This document shows positions 16,998 to 27,370 of a stretch of 64,000 nt of DNA, piece by piece. The DNA is from Flavobacteriales bacterium UBA6693 (lineage in GTDB: Bacteria; Bacteroidota; Bacteroidia; Flavobacteriales; Weeksellaceae): positions 418,878-482,877 of the forward strand of contig DKJL01000010.1 in the NCBI GenBank assembly GCA_002454815.1, in the 5' to 3' direction. Position numbers and translations under genes: made by a program. The notes under the pieces were generated by a model. That model was not told the origin of the DNA. It did not search any database and was given only the letters and a program-made list of their open reading frames with translations. Within the stretch, counting starts at the first letter, position 1, and each line of letters opens with the position of its first letter.

Positions 16998-18689
16998 TTA
17001 ATCCAGGTCACCGTTGAGTTCACGGTTGAGTTTACTCTTTCTAAAACCGTACCCAAAATAGAAAATTAACCCAATTCCAAACCACGCCAGGAACCAAAAC
17101 CAGTTGTCATGCGTCATTCCCGTTAGTAAATAAAGGCACGAACTCAGGCCAAGCAGCGGGATCAGCGAGAGGTTGCGCATGTAGGCGACCACGCACAAAA
17201 TGCAGTTGATGATCAAAAAGAAAAACATAGAGATCCGGAATTCACCTTCAATAGCGTCATTCCAATCCATAAGGCTGGCGAAAAACTCCGGTTGCCAAAA
17301 GTAGAAAAAGGCGACACCACCGAGAAAAAGAACCGGAAATATAAAACGTGAATTGATATAAGGCATGTGAAAACGACCGGGCAGTTTTTCTTTAGCCGGA
17401 AGCATGAGCACACCGCCGCACACCAAAACAAAGGCGAAGATCGTCCCGATACTTGTGAAATCCAGAATGAAGGATTTATCGGTGAATAAAATTGGAACGC
17501 CTACGACAATCCCCGTAATAATTGTTGCAAAAGACGGTGTTTTGTGTTTCGGATGAATGGTAAGAAACTTCTTTGGCATCAGTCCGTCGCGGCTCATCGC
17601 GTACCAGATTCTCGGTTGGCCCATTTGGAACACCAAAAGCACTGTGGTGATGGCGACAATCGCTCCCAGAGAAACTACAAATTCCATCCAGGCAACGTTG
17701 GCGTTTGTTCGTTCAAAAATAAAAGCGAGCGGATCACCAATTCCCTCAAATCTTCGGTAGTCGACCATCCCCGTCAGCACCAGCGTCAGGATGATGTAAA
17801 TGACCGTGCAAAGAACGAGAGAGATGATCATTCCGCGCGGTAGATTTTTCTGTGGATCTTTGGTTTCTTCAGATAAAACGCTCAGCGCATCGAAACCGAT
17901 GTAGGCAAAGAAAACGCCGGAAACTGCGCTCATTACGCCGGCAAAGCCATTGGGCATGAAGGAATTTTCTCCGGTAACCGTGCTGACAGGAAACCAGTTG
18001 TCGGTGTTAATGTAAGCCACGCCCACCGCGATGACCAGCACGATGATAAAGAGTTTTAAGATGACGAAAATATTATTGAAGTTTTTCGATTCGCGAACGC
18101 CAACGTAAACCAGCCAGGTGATAAGACCATTAATGATCAGGGCCGGCACATCTACGATAAATTTTAAGTTGCCGATGAGTGGTGCACTGCTCCAGGCACG
18201 CAGCAGTTCTCGGTTCTGCGAGCCGGCCAACACTGCTTTTTTGGCTTCCATATAACTGCAGGTGAGGTACTCGGGAAGATGGATTCCGATGCGTCCCAGG
18301 AAACTGGTAAAATAATCCGACCATGAAAAGGCGACATAAATATTACCAAAAGAATATTCCATAATGAGTGCCCAACCGATGATCCAGGCAATTAATTCTC
18401 CGAAACTGGCGTAGGCATAAGTATAAGCTGAGCCGGCGGTAGGAATGCGGCTGGCAAATTCCGCATAACACAAAGCGGTAAATCCACAGGCAAAGCCGCA
18501 GATGACGTAAAGTATGATGACACCCGGCCCGCCACGAAAAACCGCCTCGCCTAAAGAGCTGAAACTGCCGGCGCCGATGATGGCCGCAATCCCGAAAAAG
18601 ACAATGTCCCAAACTCCTAAAGCGCGCACTAATCCTGAGGAATGATCGCTCTCGCTGTATTGTTTTCGTCTGAAAAGTTGGTTCATCAT
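16998..18689 (-). CDS. APC family amino acid permease
   Basis: The 563-residue polytopic protein has about 13-14 hydrophobic helices. The APC signature is in helix 1 (GVWDIVFFGIAAIIGAGSFS), with GSAYTYAYASFGELIAWIIG in helix 3 and FVGYFAFDALSVLSEETKDP-type sequence (here YIGFDALSVLSEETKDPQKN) in helix 6-7. The layout resembles the cationic amino acid transporter (CAT) branch, which couples uptake to ions; the transported amino acid cannot be named. Start is ATG 18689 (a second ATG follows). It is the first gene of a two-gene unit with the Mpo1-like gene. Confidence 0.9.
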   Translation of the reverse strand: MMNQLFRRKQYSESDHSSGLVRALGVWDIVFFGIAAIIGAGSFSSLGEAVFRGGPGVIILYVICGFACGFTALCYAEFASRIPTAGSAYTYAYASFGELIAWIIGWALIMEYSFGNIYVAFSWSDYFTSFLGRIGIHLPEYLTCSYMEAKKAVLAGSQNRELLRAWSSAPLIGNLKFIVDVPALIINGLITWLVYVGVRESKNFNNIFVILKLFIIVLVIAVGVAYINTDNWFPVSTVTGENSFMPNGFAGVMSAVSGVFFAYIGFDALSVLSEETKDPQKNLPRGMIISLVLCTVIYIILTLVLTGMVDYRRFEGIGDPLAFIFERTNANVAWMEFVVSLGAIVAITTVLLVFQMGQPRIWYAMSRDGLMPKKFLTIHPKHKTPSFATIITGIVVGVPILFTDKSFILDFTSIGTIFAFVLVCGGVLMLPAKEKLPGRFHMPYINSRFIFPVLFLGGVAFFYFWQPEFFASLMDWNDAIEGEFRISMFFFLIINCILCVVAYMRNLSLIPLLGLSSCLYLLTGMTHDNWFWFLAWFGIGLIFYFGYGFRKSKLNRELNGDLD

Positions 18690-18705
18690 GAAAATTTAGT
18701 TTGCA

Positions 18706-18713
18706 CAAATGTA
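18706..18713 (-). promoter_or_regulatory. -7 element of the permease promoter
   Basis: On the minus strand TACATTTG matches TAnnTTTG, 16 bases before the permease ATG. No clear TTG was found at the -33 position. Confidence 0.4.
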
Positions 18714-18768
18714 AAAGAAAAATTGTAAAATGGGTGTTTTTGCTGTTATAATGCCATTTGGTGTCGGC

Positions 18769-18796
18769 TTGGTTTTTAATAATTACCGTATTTTTG
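18769..18796 (+). promoter_or_regulatory. Promoter of the T9SS type B protein gene
   Basis: TTG 18769-18771, a 17-base spacer, and TATTTTTG 18789-18796; the ATG follows at 18810. Confidence 0.55.
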
Positions 18797-18809
18797 GCAA
18801 AACCAAGTG

Positions 18810-21800
18810 ATGTCAAATTCTTTTTTTAACCTCTTAGCCCTTTTTTTCTTCGGACTTTTATTCTCTCAAAATTCTGAAATTAAATATACCGGCGGTACCG
18901 TCTTGCCGGCACAATATCTTTATTGTCCGGGCGAAAATCTTAATCTCGAAGTTTCGGATTTTGCCTCAGGGATGATGCAGACCTCCACCACCGTTGCAGC
19001 GAATGATTTCAATTATATCTTTGACGATGCTTCCAATGAAGTAAATGTGGATTTTAGCGCCGCAGCGGTGGCGACCAATAAATTCAGTTATCCGATTGAT
19101 TTAGGTTTTAATTTTAACTTTTTTAATTCTACTTATACCCGGGTGGTCGTCGGTTCGAATGGCCGGTTGGTTTTTACAAACGATCCGATGTTAGATCAGC
19201 TCCATGATACCGGTACATTTATCGACCGTACTTTCGCGGGCGACCGTACAACCACACCACAGCAACCGGGTGTCACATTGCCTTCTCCGCAGTACAATCA
19301 AATATACCGAACAGGCGATGCCAGCAGACCGGTTAATATGGCGCAGATTTTTGCAGGATTCACCAATTTGAGACTTAATCCCGGGACTGGCGGATATAAA
19401 TATAAGAAATCCGGCGATGGCAAGTGGATTTTATTCACCTTTCAAAGTGTGGTTCCGCATAACGGCACGGGTGCGGATTTAGGCCCAATTTTTACGAGCA
19501 GCGTTATACTTTTTGACGACGGAAGAGTTGTTTTAAATGTTAAAAATAAAACAGCCGGTCGCTACAATGCTGTTCTCGGTATGCAGAATGAAGAGGCTAA
19601 CGACTATATTATTCCGGGCGACAAGCCCGCTTACAATAACGGAAACTGGGCAAGTGCCAGCGGCGATGCGTATGTTGTTACGACGGGTTCGAAGCGCACA
19701 CCTGTTTATCAGTGGGAGCTTGATCGCGCCAACAACGGTACGGTCGATCAAACAGCTGCATCAAGGTATTTCCCCAATTATACTCCTGTTTCCGACGTTG
19801 AAAAATTAACGGTAAAAATATCGTTTGTTGAAACTTCAGAAATAAAAACCTCGGCAGTTATCTTTAAAAAACTGCAGAAACCGGAAATTTCTGCTCCGAA
19901 TTATACGGCGGGTTGTGGAAATCCTGCCGATCTGCACGTTGTTCATCCGGATCCCTCTCTTATCTACGACTGGTATTCGGAAACCGATTCTTCTTTCCAT
20001 CAAACGGGCACCAGCATTACCGTTGGTGACGGAACGTATTACGTTCAGGTAAAAAACACCGCTGGCAACTGTGCGCAGAAATCCACGAGCCAGACTGTTG
20101 TCACCGGTTCTACTTTGCCCCCGTTTGCGGCGGAAAATCAAATTATAAAAGATTGCGACAATGCCGGCGCCAATTCAAAAATTTTCGATTTGGCGGCCAT
20201 AAGCGGCTATCCGCTTGATTCGACGAAGTATTCAGTTGTATTTTATGACGCGGGAAGTTCAACCCCGGTGATGACGACGACGGTTAAATCCGGCGAAATC
20301 AAAAATTACAACATCACAGTTACGACGAATGCCGGCGTTTCTCCCGCGTGTACTTTTACCAAAAACTTCAGCATTCATTATCAGTCTTTTCCGGCAAACA
20401 ATACCGTTTATAATTCCCAAAAGTTGTGTTCCGATGTGACGCTCTACACAGAAGATGACTTTAGAAATGTTTTTACTGGCGGCAATTTTCAGTTTAAATT
20501 TTCTGCGGACGGCATCAATTATAATTTGAATTCTGTCAACCCTCAAATCAATAATTTTGTTTGGGTTAAGATTACTCATCCGGATTTTACCTGCGAAAGT
20601 AACATCAAGCTTAATTTTGACTTTCATCCGGAAGTTGAAATAAAATCATATACGCAATTCCCTGAGCATTGTACGAGCTCAACTGAATTCTTTGACTTAA
20701 ATATTACCAAAGCACAACTGGAATATCTTCCCGAAATTAAAGCGAGCTTTTTCAAAGATTCGGCGTTGAGCGATAAAATTAACAATTTACAATACAGAGG
20801 CAGCGGAAGGGTTTATATAAAAATTGAAAATATTGAAACCGGTTGCCAGGCTTTATCGGTGCCCGTCTTAGATTTAAAAATATATTCGCCGCCGACTTTA
20901 ATTAAAACAACACCTGAAACAAAATATTCTTCCTGTGGCTCGTCGGTTTTTGATCTTACAACGAATATCGCTGAGTATATCGGCTCTTGGACGCATTATT
21001 CGGAGATCCGATATTTCGATTACCGCGGCAACCAGCTTTCCGAAGCCGAATGGAAAAATTATGATGTTTCCATTCACGGTCAGCCTTACATGCTTTTTGT
21101 GTATAATGAAACAAACAATTTGCAATGTTCCAACCGGGTAAATTTTGATTTAATCCAAAGAGTAAAACCTATTTCTTCTGTTTCAGAAATCTTAGTGTGT
21201 TCCGAAAAAATGTATTTACTCGAAGATTTTAAGAATAAAGTCATCGCCGATCCCGGAATGTATATTTTCACAGATGAAACCGGCAAGCCGCTTCCGGCTA
21301 GTTTTGATCTAACTGCCTTGCCAAAGCCAATTCGTTTTTTCATTAAAAATACTGCGACAGGCTGTAGTTCCGATTTGCAAACGTTGCATTTTGTGAAAGG
21401 AGCCGCGACTCCACTTTTGGTAAGTACAAGCTCCTACATTCTCTGTGATTCAGATTTTGACGGTAGAAAAGAATTTAATCTGGATGCCAAAAAATCAGAT
21501 TTTACTATAAATCCCAAAGCCACTTTTGAATATTTTAAAGATGTAGGCTTTACCCAACCGATTCCGGCAAAATATACAAATGAAAAGCCTTTTGAACAAA
21601 CAGTTTACGTGAGAATTAGCATACAGGGATTTTGCCCTTCCACCGCAGAAATTAATCTGAAAGTTCTTATTCCCACGAAATCATCTACGCTTACAGACAG
21701 ATATTTTGTTTGTCACAACGAAAGAATTATGATTGATGCGGGCCCGGAAAACGTAGACGTGCGCTGGAGCGATGGCCAGGCCGGGCGTTATGCTTCTTTT

Positions 21801-22364
21801 TCTGAACCGGGAAGTTTCTCCGTTCAGCTGACCAATTCTGCCGGCTGCTCGTACAAACAGCAGTTTATTATCTCTGATGAGCATCAACCTAAGATCGATG
21901 TCATCAATCAAACGAACCAGTCGATCGAAGTGATCGCCGGAGGCGGTGTCAAACCTTACACCTACTATTTCAACGGCATTCCGCAGAGCAGCAATGTTCT
22001 TCAGAATCCGACCGAAAATTCCTACGAGATTCAGGTGAGATCGGCGGACGGGTGCTTCGGACCGCCTAGAACCGTGTATTTCATTAAGATTAATAATGCT
22101 TTTACACCGAATGGCGACGGTAAAAATGATATATGGAAAATCGAAAATCTGAGCGCGATGCAGGAAGTTTCCATCGTGATCGTGGATCGCCACGGTGCCA
22201 AAGTTTTCGAGTCGACCAATCCAAATTTAACGGAATGGGACGGCAAAATAGGCGGAAATCCTGCGGCCTCAGGAACTTATTGGTATACCGTTTCGTGGTA
22301 CGATGAAGTTGCGCAGAGAAGGGAACAGCGGCAGGGTTGGGTACTGCTTAGAAATCGTCAGTAA
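18810..22364 (+). CDS. Large secreted protein with T9SS type B (gliding-associated) C-terminal domain
   Basis: The 1184-residue protein has a signal peptide (MSNSFFNLLALFFFGLLFSQ), several beta-sandwich modules (for example FSYPIDLGFNFNFF and VVGSNGRLVFTNDP near the N-terminus, and Cys-containing Ig/PKD-like repeats such as DCDNAG and LCDSDFDGRKEFNL in the middle). It ends in the gliding-motility-associated domain NAFTPNGDGKNDIWKIEN, VDRHGAKVFES, WDGKIGGNPAASGTYWYTVS. This C-terminal domain is the type B sorting signal of the type IX secretion system, so the protein is expected at the cell surface, likely as an adhesin-like molecule. GTG at 18807 is possible, but ATG 18810 is preferred. It heads a co-directional set of three envelope genes. 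Confidence 0.92.
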   Translation: MSNSFFNLLALFFFGLLFSQNSEIKYTGGTVLPAQYLYCPGENLNLEVSDFASGMMQTSTTVAANDFNYIFDDASNEVNVDFSAAAVATNKFSYPIDLGFNFNFFNSTYTRVVVGSNGRLVFTNDPMLDQLHDTGTFIDRTFAGDRTTTPQQPGVTLPSPQYNQIYRTGDASRPVNMAQIFAGFTNLRLNPGTGGYKYKKSGDGKWILFTFQSVVPHNGTGADLGPIFTSSVILFDDGRVVLNVKNKTAGRYNAVLGMQNEEANDYIIPGDKPAYNNGNWASASGDAYVVTTGSKRTPVYQWELDRANNGTVDQTAASRYFPNYTPVSDVEKLTVKISFVETSEIKTSAVIFKKLQKPEISAPNYTAGCGNPADLHVVHPDPSLIYDWYSETDSSFHQTGTSITVGDGTYYVQVKNTAGNCAQKSTSQTVVTGSTLPPFAAENQIIKDCDNAGANSKIFDLAAISGYPLDSTKYSVVFYDAGSSTPVMTTTVKSGEIKNYNITVTTNAGVSPACTFTKNFSIHYQSFPANNTVYNSQKLCSDVTLYTEDDFRNVFTGGNFQFKFSADGINYNLNSVNPQINNFVWVKITHPDFTCESNIKLNFDFHPEVEIKSYTQFPEHCTSSTEFFDLNITKAQLEYLPEIKASFFKDSALSDKINNLQYRGSGRVYIKIENIETGCQALSVPVLDLKIYSPPTLIKTTPETKYSSCGSSVFDLTTNIAEYIGSWTHYSEIRYFDYRGNQLSEAEWKNYDVSIHGQPYMLFVYNETNNLQCSNRVNFDLIQRVKPISSVSEILVCSEKMYLLEDFKNKVIADPGMYIFTDETGKPLPASFDLTALPKPIRFFIKNTATGCSSDLQTLHFVKGAATPLLVSTSSYILCDSDFDGRKEFNLDAKKSDFTINPKATFEYFKDVGFTQPIPAKYTNEKPFEQTVYVRISIQGFCPSTAEINLKVLIPTKSSTLTDRYFVCHNERIMIDAGPENVDVRWSDGQAGRYASFSEPGSFSVQLTNSAGCSYKQQFIISDEHQPKIDVINQTNQSIEVIAGGGVKPYTYYFNGIPQSSNVLQNPTENSYEIQVRSADGCFGPPRTVYFIKINNAFTPNGDGKNDIWKIENLSAMQEVSIVIVDRHGAKVFESTNPNLTEWDGKIGGNPAASGTYWYTVSWYDEVAQRREQRQGWVLLRNRQ

Positions 22365-22414
22365 TCCCGAGCAGCGCTGACAACACTTGGAGCGCTGACC
22401 GCGCCCGCGGCGTT

Positions 22415-22445
22415 TTGCCCAAGCAATAAGTTTTCTGTATTTTCG
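22415..22445 (+). promoter_or_regulatory. Possible promoter of the TPR gene
   Basis: TTG 22415-22417, a 20-base spacer, TATTTTCG 22438-22445 (one mismatch to TAnnTTTG). The ATG is 82 bases downstream. The gap also holds two imperfect copies of GCGCTGAC (about 22373-22400). Confidence 0.35.
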
Positions 22446-22527
22446 TTCCTCTAAAACCACGGACGAGGGCAGAACTTTGAGCTCTAGCGGCGTTCGTACC
22501 ATTCTTTTTACCGAAAATCAGGATTAA

Positions 22528-25491
22528 ATGAATTCAAAAAAAATCTTAATCGCCACGGCGATTTTCTATTTCGGTTTATCCGATGCGCAACAGTCTCAAT
22601 ACTTTAGCGATCGCGAAAACTACCGCTTCAACCTGGCGGAAAATCTTTATCAGAACAAAATCTATAATGCCTCACAGTATGAGTACGCGCGGCAATATTT
22701 TTATAATGAAACTATTTCTAAGTCTAAAAAAGAAGCGGCCCAGTTTTTTGATAATGTCATCGGCGTTATTTTAAGAAAAAATCATGCAGAACAAGGTTTG
22801 GATGCATTTATTAAAGAATATCCAAATTCGGCCTATTTTGCACAGGCCAATCTGCCGCTGGCCGATTTTTATCTGGCGCAGAAAGATTTTCAGCAGGCGT
22901 TGGAAACCTTAAATAACGTCAACCAATACCAGCTTTCAAAAGAGGAGAATACGGAATATATCATGAAGCTTGGCTACGCAAAATTCATGACCGGAGATTC
23001 TCAAGGTGCAATCGAGGCTTTAGAAGAAGCGTACAAAACGAGTGAAGGTTCTGATAAAAACGACATCGCTTATATGCTCGGCCACCTTTATTACGCGGAT
23101 GGACAAAACGATGAAGCTTTCACTTTTTTTGATCAAATTAAATTTAATGATAAATATGCGCGCGTCGTAAAACCGTACTATGTACAGCTCTACTTTAACG
23201 ATAAAAACTATGACCAGGCGATCGCTGAAGGAAATGCTTTGCTGAATGAAAATATTTCTGCCGATTACAAAGCAGAGGTCCATAAAATGATCGGGGAAAG
23301 TTATTTCATGAAAGGGGATTATGATTCGGCCTATCCGCACCTAAAAATTTATCTGGAAAGTAAAACGAATCCGTCCGAAAGCGATTTGTACGAAATGGGA
23401 TTTGTTTCAGCCCATTTAAAAAAATACGATGAGGCAGTGTCTTATTACAACCAGTTGGTAAACAGTAATTCGGCGACATCACAAAACGCTTATTATCAGT
23501 TGGGTAATGCATATCTCGAAGTTGGTAAAAAGCAGGAAGCGCTCTCTGCTTTCCGTTCTGCATATCAAATGACGTATGACCCGAAAGTGCAGCAACTCGC
23601 TCATTTGCAATATGCGAAGCTCAGTTATGAACTTGGAAATCCGTTTGAATCGGCATCTACTGTTATTCAAAGTTATATTTCAAAATATCCCAACAGTTCT
23701 GATACAAAGGAAATGAAATCACTCTTGGTCAAATCTTACCTGTATTCGGGAGATTATAAAGGAACCTTGGCGGCAATCGACAAAATGCCGAATTCTACTC
23801 CGGAAACGGATCGCGTCGATCAGGAAGTTTCATTTCTGCTCGGAACGGAAGAATTCAACAAAGGAAATCTTGATGGCGCGGAAAAATATTTTCTAAGAAG
23901 TTTAGAATTTAATATCAATAAAGAATTCAATTCGCGCGCGCTTTATTGGCTGGCACAAACCTATTACCTGAAAGGAAATTATCCGTCTGCAATTGTGCGT
24001 TTTGAGAAACTGGAAAGCCAGAACTTTCCGGAAAAACAGCAGCTGAATTATGATTTAGGCTACGCTTATTTTAAATCAAAAAAGTTTGATAAAGCGCGTG
24101 AATACTTTAAAGCTTATTTAAATAATCCGAAACCGGAGTTTAAAAATGATGCTGAGCTGCGTTTGGCGGACACGTATTATGCCAATAATGATTTGAATGA
24201 AGCCATTGCGCTCTACGACACAGCAGAAAATGCCGACGATTATACCATGTTCCAAAAAGCCATGGCTTTAGGATTCAAAGGCGATACTGTTGCGAAAATT
24301 GCAGAGCTTAAGAAACTGCTGGCCCAATACCGAAACTCAGAATATGCCGACGACGCGCAATATGAAATCGCAACGGCCTACGCGGCGAATGATGATTATA
24401 AAACCTCCAACGATTATTTCAACATCGTCATAAAATCGAGTCCAGATCAGGATTTGGTAGCTAATGCCAAGATCTACCGCGCGCAGAACTATATCGATCA
24501 GAATGACGAGGCTAAAGCGCTTTCGGAATTAAAAGCACTTGGAAATCAGTACCGAAATACGGCCTACGCAAGCAAAATTGTGCAGGCAGCACGCCCAATT
24601 TTCATAAGAAAGGGCGACGTTGCAGGTTATCAAAGTTTTGCTCAAAGTATTGGTGTAAGAATCGACGCATCTGAAATTGATGAGATTAACTTAAATCGTG
24701 CAAAAACTTTTTATGCCAACAAAGATTATAAAAACGCGATTCCACTTTTTGAGAAATATTTAACCCAGAATCCAACTGGCGAAGGTTTGTATCAGGCTCA
24801 ATATGAATTGGGAGAAAGTTATTTCCAAACCAATAATCCGACGAAAGCACTGCTTGTTTTGCAGGAAGTTGCGCAGGTGCAAAACGATTATCAGGAAGAT
24901 GCGCAGACGAGGATTGCACAAATTTTCCTCGCCCAGAACAACAGCAATGAAGCCAGGAAATATCTTTTGTCTCTTTCAAATTCCAATAACGCGAACGTGA
25001 AAAACTTTGCGAACCTGGAACTAATGAAAATCTACGCGGCGGAAAAAGACTTTAAAAAAGCAGAAACGCTGGCTGATCTGGTTTTACAAAATCCTAAGAA
25101 TCCGGCTGCTGTTAATGAACTCGCAAAAGTCATCAAAGCCAGAAGTTTGATGAATAACGGTAAAGATAACGATGCAAAAACTGCCTATACAGCTTTAGAA
25201 AAATCTTCAAATACCGAAGTTGCGGCGGAAGCTTTATATGCAAAAGCTTTTTATCAAAATAAAGGAAAAGCCTTTAAGTCTTCCAATGAAACGATTTTCA
25301 AACTGGCCAATAATTACGCTTCCGAAGAATATTGGGGTGCAAAATCGCTGGTGCTGATGGTCAGAAATTATATTGGTCTGAAAGACAATTATCAGGCAAG
25401 TTACACCGCCGATCAGATCATCGCCAACTACGGAGATTTCCCGCAAATTGTTGCTGAAGCAAAGGATTTAAAAAAGCAAATTAAGAAATAG
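22528..25491 (+). CDS. Large periplasmic tetratricopeptide-repeat protein
   Basis: The 987-residue protein begins with a signal peptide (MNSKKILIATAIFYFGLSDA) and is then made almost entirely of TPR helical repeats, recognisable by recurring patterns such as YYQLGNAYLEVGKKQEALSA, ARVVKPYYVQLYFNDKNYDQ and ALYWLAQTYYLKGNYPSAIV. TPR solenoids scaffold protein complexes; this one should sit in the periplasm or at the outer membrane. The next gene, 76 bases downstream, encodes a plug-less outer membrane barrel, so the two probably work as a pair. The precise function is not known. Confidence 0.9.
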   Translation: MNSKKILIATAIFYFGLSDAQQSQYFSDRENYRFNLAENLYQNKIYNASQYEYARQYFYNETISKSKKEAAQFFDNVIGVILRKNHAEQGLDAFIKEYPNSAYFAQANLPLADFYLAQKDFQQALETLNNVNQYQLSKEENTEYIMKLGYAKFMTGDSQGAIEALEEAYKTSEGSDKNDIAYMLGHLYYADGQNDEAFTFFDQIKFNDKYARVVKPYYVQLYFNDKNYDQAIAEGNALLNENISADYKAEVHKMIGESYFMKGDYDSAYPHLKIYLESKTNPSESDLYEMGFVSAHLKKYDEAVSYYNQLVNSNSATSQNAYYQLGNAYLEVGKKQEALSAFRSAYQMTYDPKVQQLAHLQYAKLSYELGNPFESASTVIQSYISKYPNSSDTKEMKSLLVKSYLYSGDYKGTLAAIDKMPNSTPETDRVDQEVSFLLGTEEFNKGNLDGAEKYFLRSLEFNINKEFNSRALYWLAQTYYLKGNYPSAIVRFEKLESQNFPEKQQLNYDLGYAYFKSKKFDKAREYFKAYLNNPKPEFKNDAELRLADTYYANNDLNEAIALYDTAENADDYTMFQKAMALGFKGDTVAKIAELKKLLAQYRNSEYADDAQYEIATAYAANDDYKTSNDYFNIVIKSSPDQDLVANAKIYRAQNYIDQNDEAKALSELKALGNQYRNTAYASKIVQAARPIFIRKGDVAGYQSFAQSIGVRIDASEIDEINLNRAKTFYANKDYKNAIPLFEKYLTQNPTGEGLYQAQYELGESYFQTNNPTKALLVLQEVAQVQNDYQEDAQTRIAQIFLAQNNSNEARKYLLSLSNSNNANVKNFANLELMKIYAAEKDFKKAETLADLVLQNPKNPAAVNELAKVIKARSLMNNGKDNDAKTAYTALEKSSNTEVAAEALYAKAFYQNKGKAFKSSNETIFKLANNYASEEYWGAKSLVLMVRNYIGLKDNYQASYTADQIIANYGDFPQIVAEAKDLKKQIKK

Positions 25492-25493
25492 AT

Positions 25494-25555
25494 CAATTGT
25501 ACAAAGTAAAATGTACAATGTAGATACGTTAGTACACCCGACATTTGACAATAAT
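25494..25555. repeat. Dispersed TGTAC-type repeat, copy 1
   Basis: The gap between the TPR and barrel genes carries TGTACAAAGTAAAATG, TACAATGTAG, then AGTACACCCGACATTTG. Blocks TGTACAATGTA, AGTACA and CCGACATT recur in the pyrB-carA gap (42078-42142), marking two members of one dispersed repeat family. Confidence 0.5.
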
Positions 25556-25567
25556 ACAAGACAAACA

Positions 25568-27346
25568 ATGAATAAGACCATTCAAAGTATATTTTTCCTC
25601 GGATTGTTATTTTCGTCGACCGCAGTTTTTTCGCAGATCAAAGAAGAAAAACTGATTCTGGACCGCAAACGCGAACCGGAGGTGCGAAACATCGAGAAGA
25701 AAAAAGCCTCCGTGGAAGCGGAAAAAAACTATCCGCCGGAAGAAAAATCGGCCAATCCGCCAACGTATACTATCACCAATGTTCCGGCATCGTCTGATTT
25801 TAAAACTTCGCTCATTCAGGGTGAAGATATTTCGCCGAAATTCGATGCAGAATATCAGGACAATTATTTCCAGCTGGGAATGGGGAATTACGGTAAAGTT
25901 CTGGCAGACGGACTGATTTCGACTGTTTTAGATAATGATCTGGAAGTCGGTGCCGATGTACACTTTCTTTCCACGACGGGATTGCGGAAAGTTTACGACT
26001 GGAATTCCAAACAAAGTTCCGCAAATGTAGGTGCATTTTTAAATTCTTATGGCGAACACGGAAAATTCAGCATCAACGCCGATTATGAATTAGATGATTA
26101 TAATTATTACGGGATTTATGCTTTGACGCCGGCTTCAAATAATGTCGATTTAAAACAGAAGACGAACCGTTTTAAACTTAATGGATATTATGATTTTTAT
26201 TCCAATGAAATCCTGAATGACGTCCGGTTAAAATCTTCTTTTTTAAGCGATCATTTTGATGCGAAGGAATATCAGGCCGAATTTTTGGTTAATCTTTCCA
26301 AGCACGGCGTTGATTTTCCCGGCTCTGCTGATGTGCAGTTCAACGCTGATATGGGTTTAGAAGTGGAAACCGTAAAAACCGATTTTGCGCTTTTAAACAA
26401 AAATTCTTCTCAATATTTAAATGCTGTACTGGCGCCGCAAATAAAATTTTTTAGTGGCGACAACTACCTGATGTTGGGCTCGGATTTTTCTTTTTTAAAT
26501 AAAACCATTTCCAGTCTACTGTTGGAAACTGAAATGAAAAACAATAAAGCATTTTGGTTTCCAAAAGCTGAAGTACAGTTTTCCGCTGCTGATGAATTTA
26601 AGTTTTACGGCGGAATTACCGGCGGTCTGAAGCTGAATTCTTACGCCGATCTGTTGGAAGAAAATCCTTATTTGCTGTCTGATCAGGAGTTACGTCCAAC
26701 GGAAACAAAATATAAATTTTACTTCGGTCTGCGTGGCGATATCGATCAGCAGATTAAATATGATTTTAGTGCCGGCTTTGGAAAGATGAATGATATTCTG
26801 TTTTTCCGCGCCAACGATTTGTTTAATTCTACCATGGACTACAACCGTCCGGCTTATGATTTTGCAAATACTTTTTCTTCAGTTTATGATAATGGAACGG
26901 TAAGCGAAGCAAAAGCAAGTGTACAGTATTTCCCATTGGCAAATTTAGCTTTGGATGCTGAACTGAAGTTTGAGAAATACAATCTGGACAACAATAAAAA
27001 CATTTATTACAAGCCGCTGGTGCGCGCCAGTGTTGGCGGGAAATATGTGCTGCTCGACAAAAAACTGACAGTTGGCGCGCGAGCATTGTTTGCAACGGAC
27101 CAAACGACAAATTCGTTCCGTGTTGATAATGATGAAGTTAACCCGGAATTATACAGAAGTGAAGAGAACACGAACGACACGGTGGGCGGTTTTGCTGACT
27201 TAAATTTGTCTGCGGAGTATAAAGTTCACAAAAATTTCGCTATTTTTGCACTCGGTAATAATCTACTAAACACCCAGTACCAGACTTTCAAAGGTTATAA
27301 AGTTTTGGGAGCGCAGGTTTTGGGCGGTGTGAAGATTTCTTTTTAA
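25568..27346 (+). CDS. Plug-less outer membrane beta-barrel protein
   Basis: The 592-residue protein from ATG 25568 (an upstream ATG at 25511 lies inside a repeat) has a signal peptide (MNKTIQSIFFLGLLFSSTAV, then FSQ), a charged, Lys/Glu-rich linker (EEKLILDRKREPEVRNIEKK) and then alternating amphipathic strands to a C-terminal GAQVLGGVKISF with a terminal Phe, typical of outer membrane barrels. It resembles the barrel part of TonB-dependent receptors but has no recognisable plug domain or TonB box. It follows the TPR protein and may act with it in export or surface assembly; substrate unknown. Confidence 0.8.
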   Translation: MNKTIQSIFFLGLLFSSTAVFSQIKEEKLILDRKREPEVRNIEKKKASVEAEKNYPPEEKSANPPTYTITNVPASSDFKTSLIQGEDISPKFDAEYQDNYFQLGMGNYGKVLADGLISTVLDNDLEVGADVHFLSTTGLRKVYDWNSKQSSANVGAFLNSYGEHGKFSINADYELDDYNYYGIYALTPASNNVDLKQKTNRFKLNGYYDFYSNEILNDVRLKSSFLSDHFDAKEYQAEFLVNLSKHGVDFPGSADVQFNADMGLEVETVKTDFALLNKNSSQYLNAVLAPQIKFFSGDNYLMLGSDFSFLNKTISSLLLETEMKNNKAFWFPKAEVQFSAADEFKFYGGITGGLKLNSYADLLEENPYLLSDQELRPTETKYKFYFGLRGDIDQQIKYDFSAGFGKMNDILFFRANDLFNSTMDYNRPAYDFANTFSSVYDNGTVSEAKASVQYFPLANLALDAELKFEKYNLDNNKNIYYKPLVRASVGGKYVLLDKKLTVGARALFATDQTTNSFRVDNDEVNPELYRSEENTNDTVGGFADLNLSAEYKVHKNFAIFALGNNLLNTQYQTFKGYKVLGAQVLGGVKISF

Positions 27347-27370
27347 TTATGCATTAGTAATTATAAAAAT

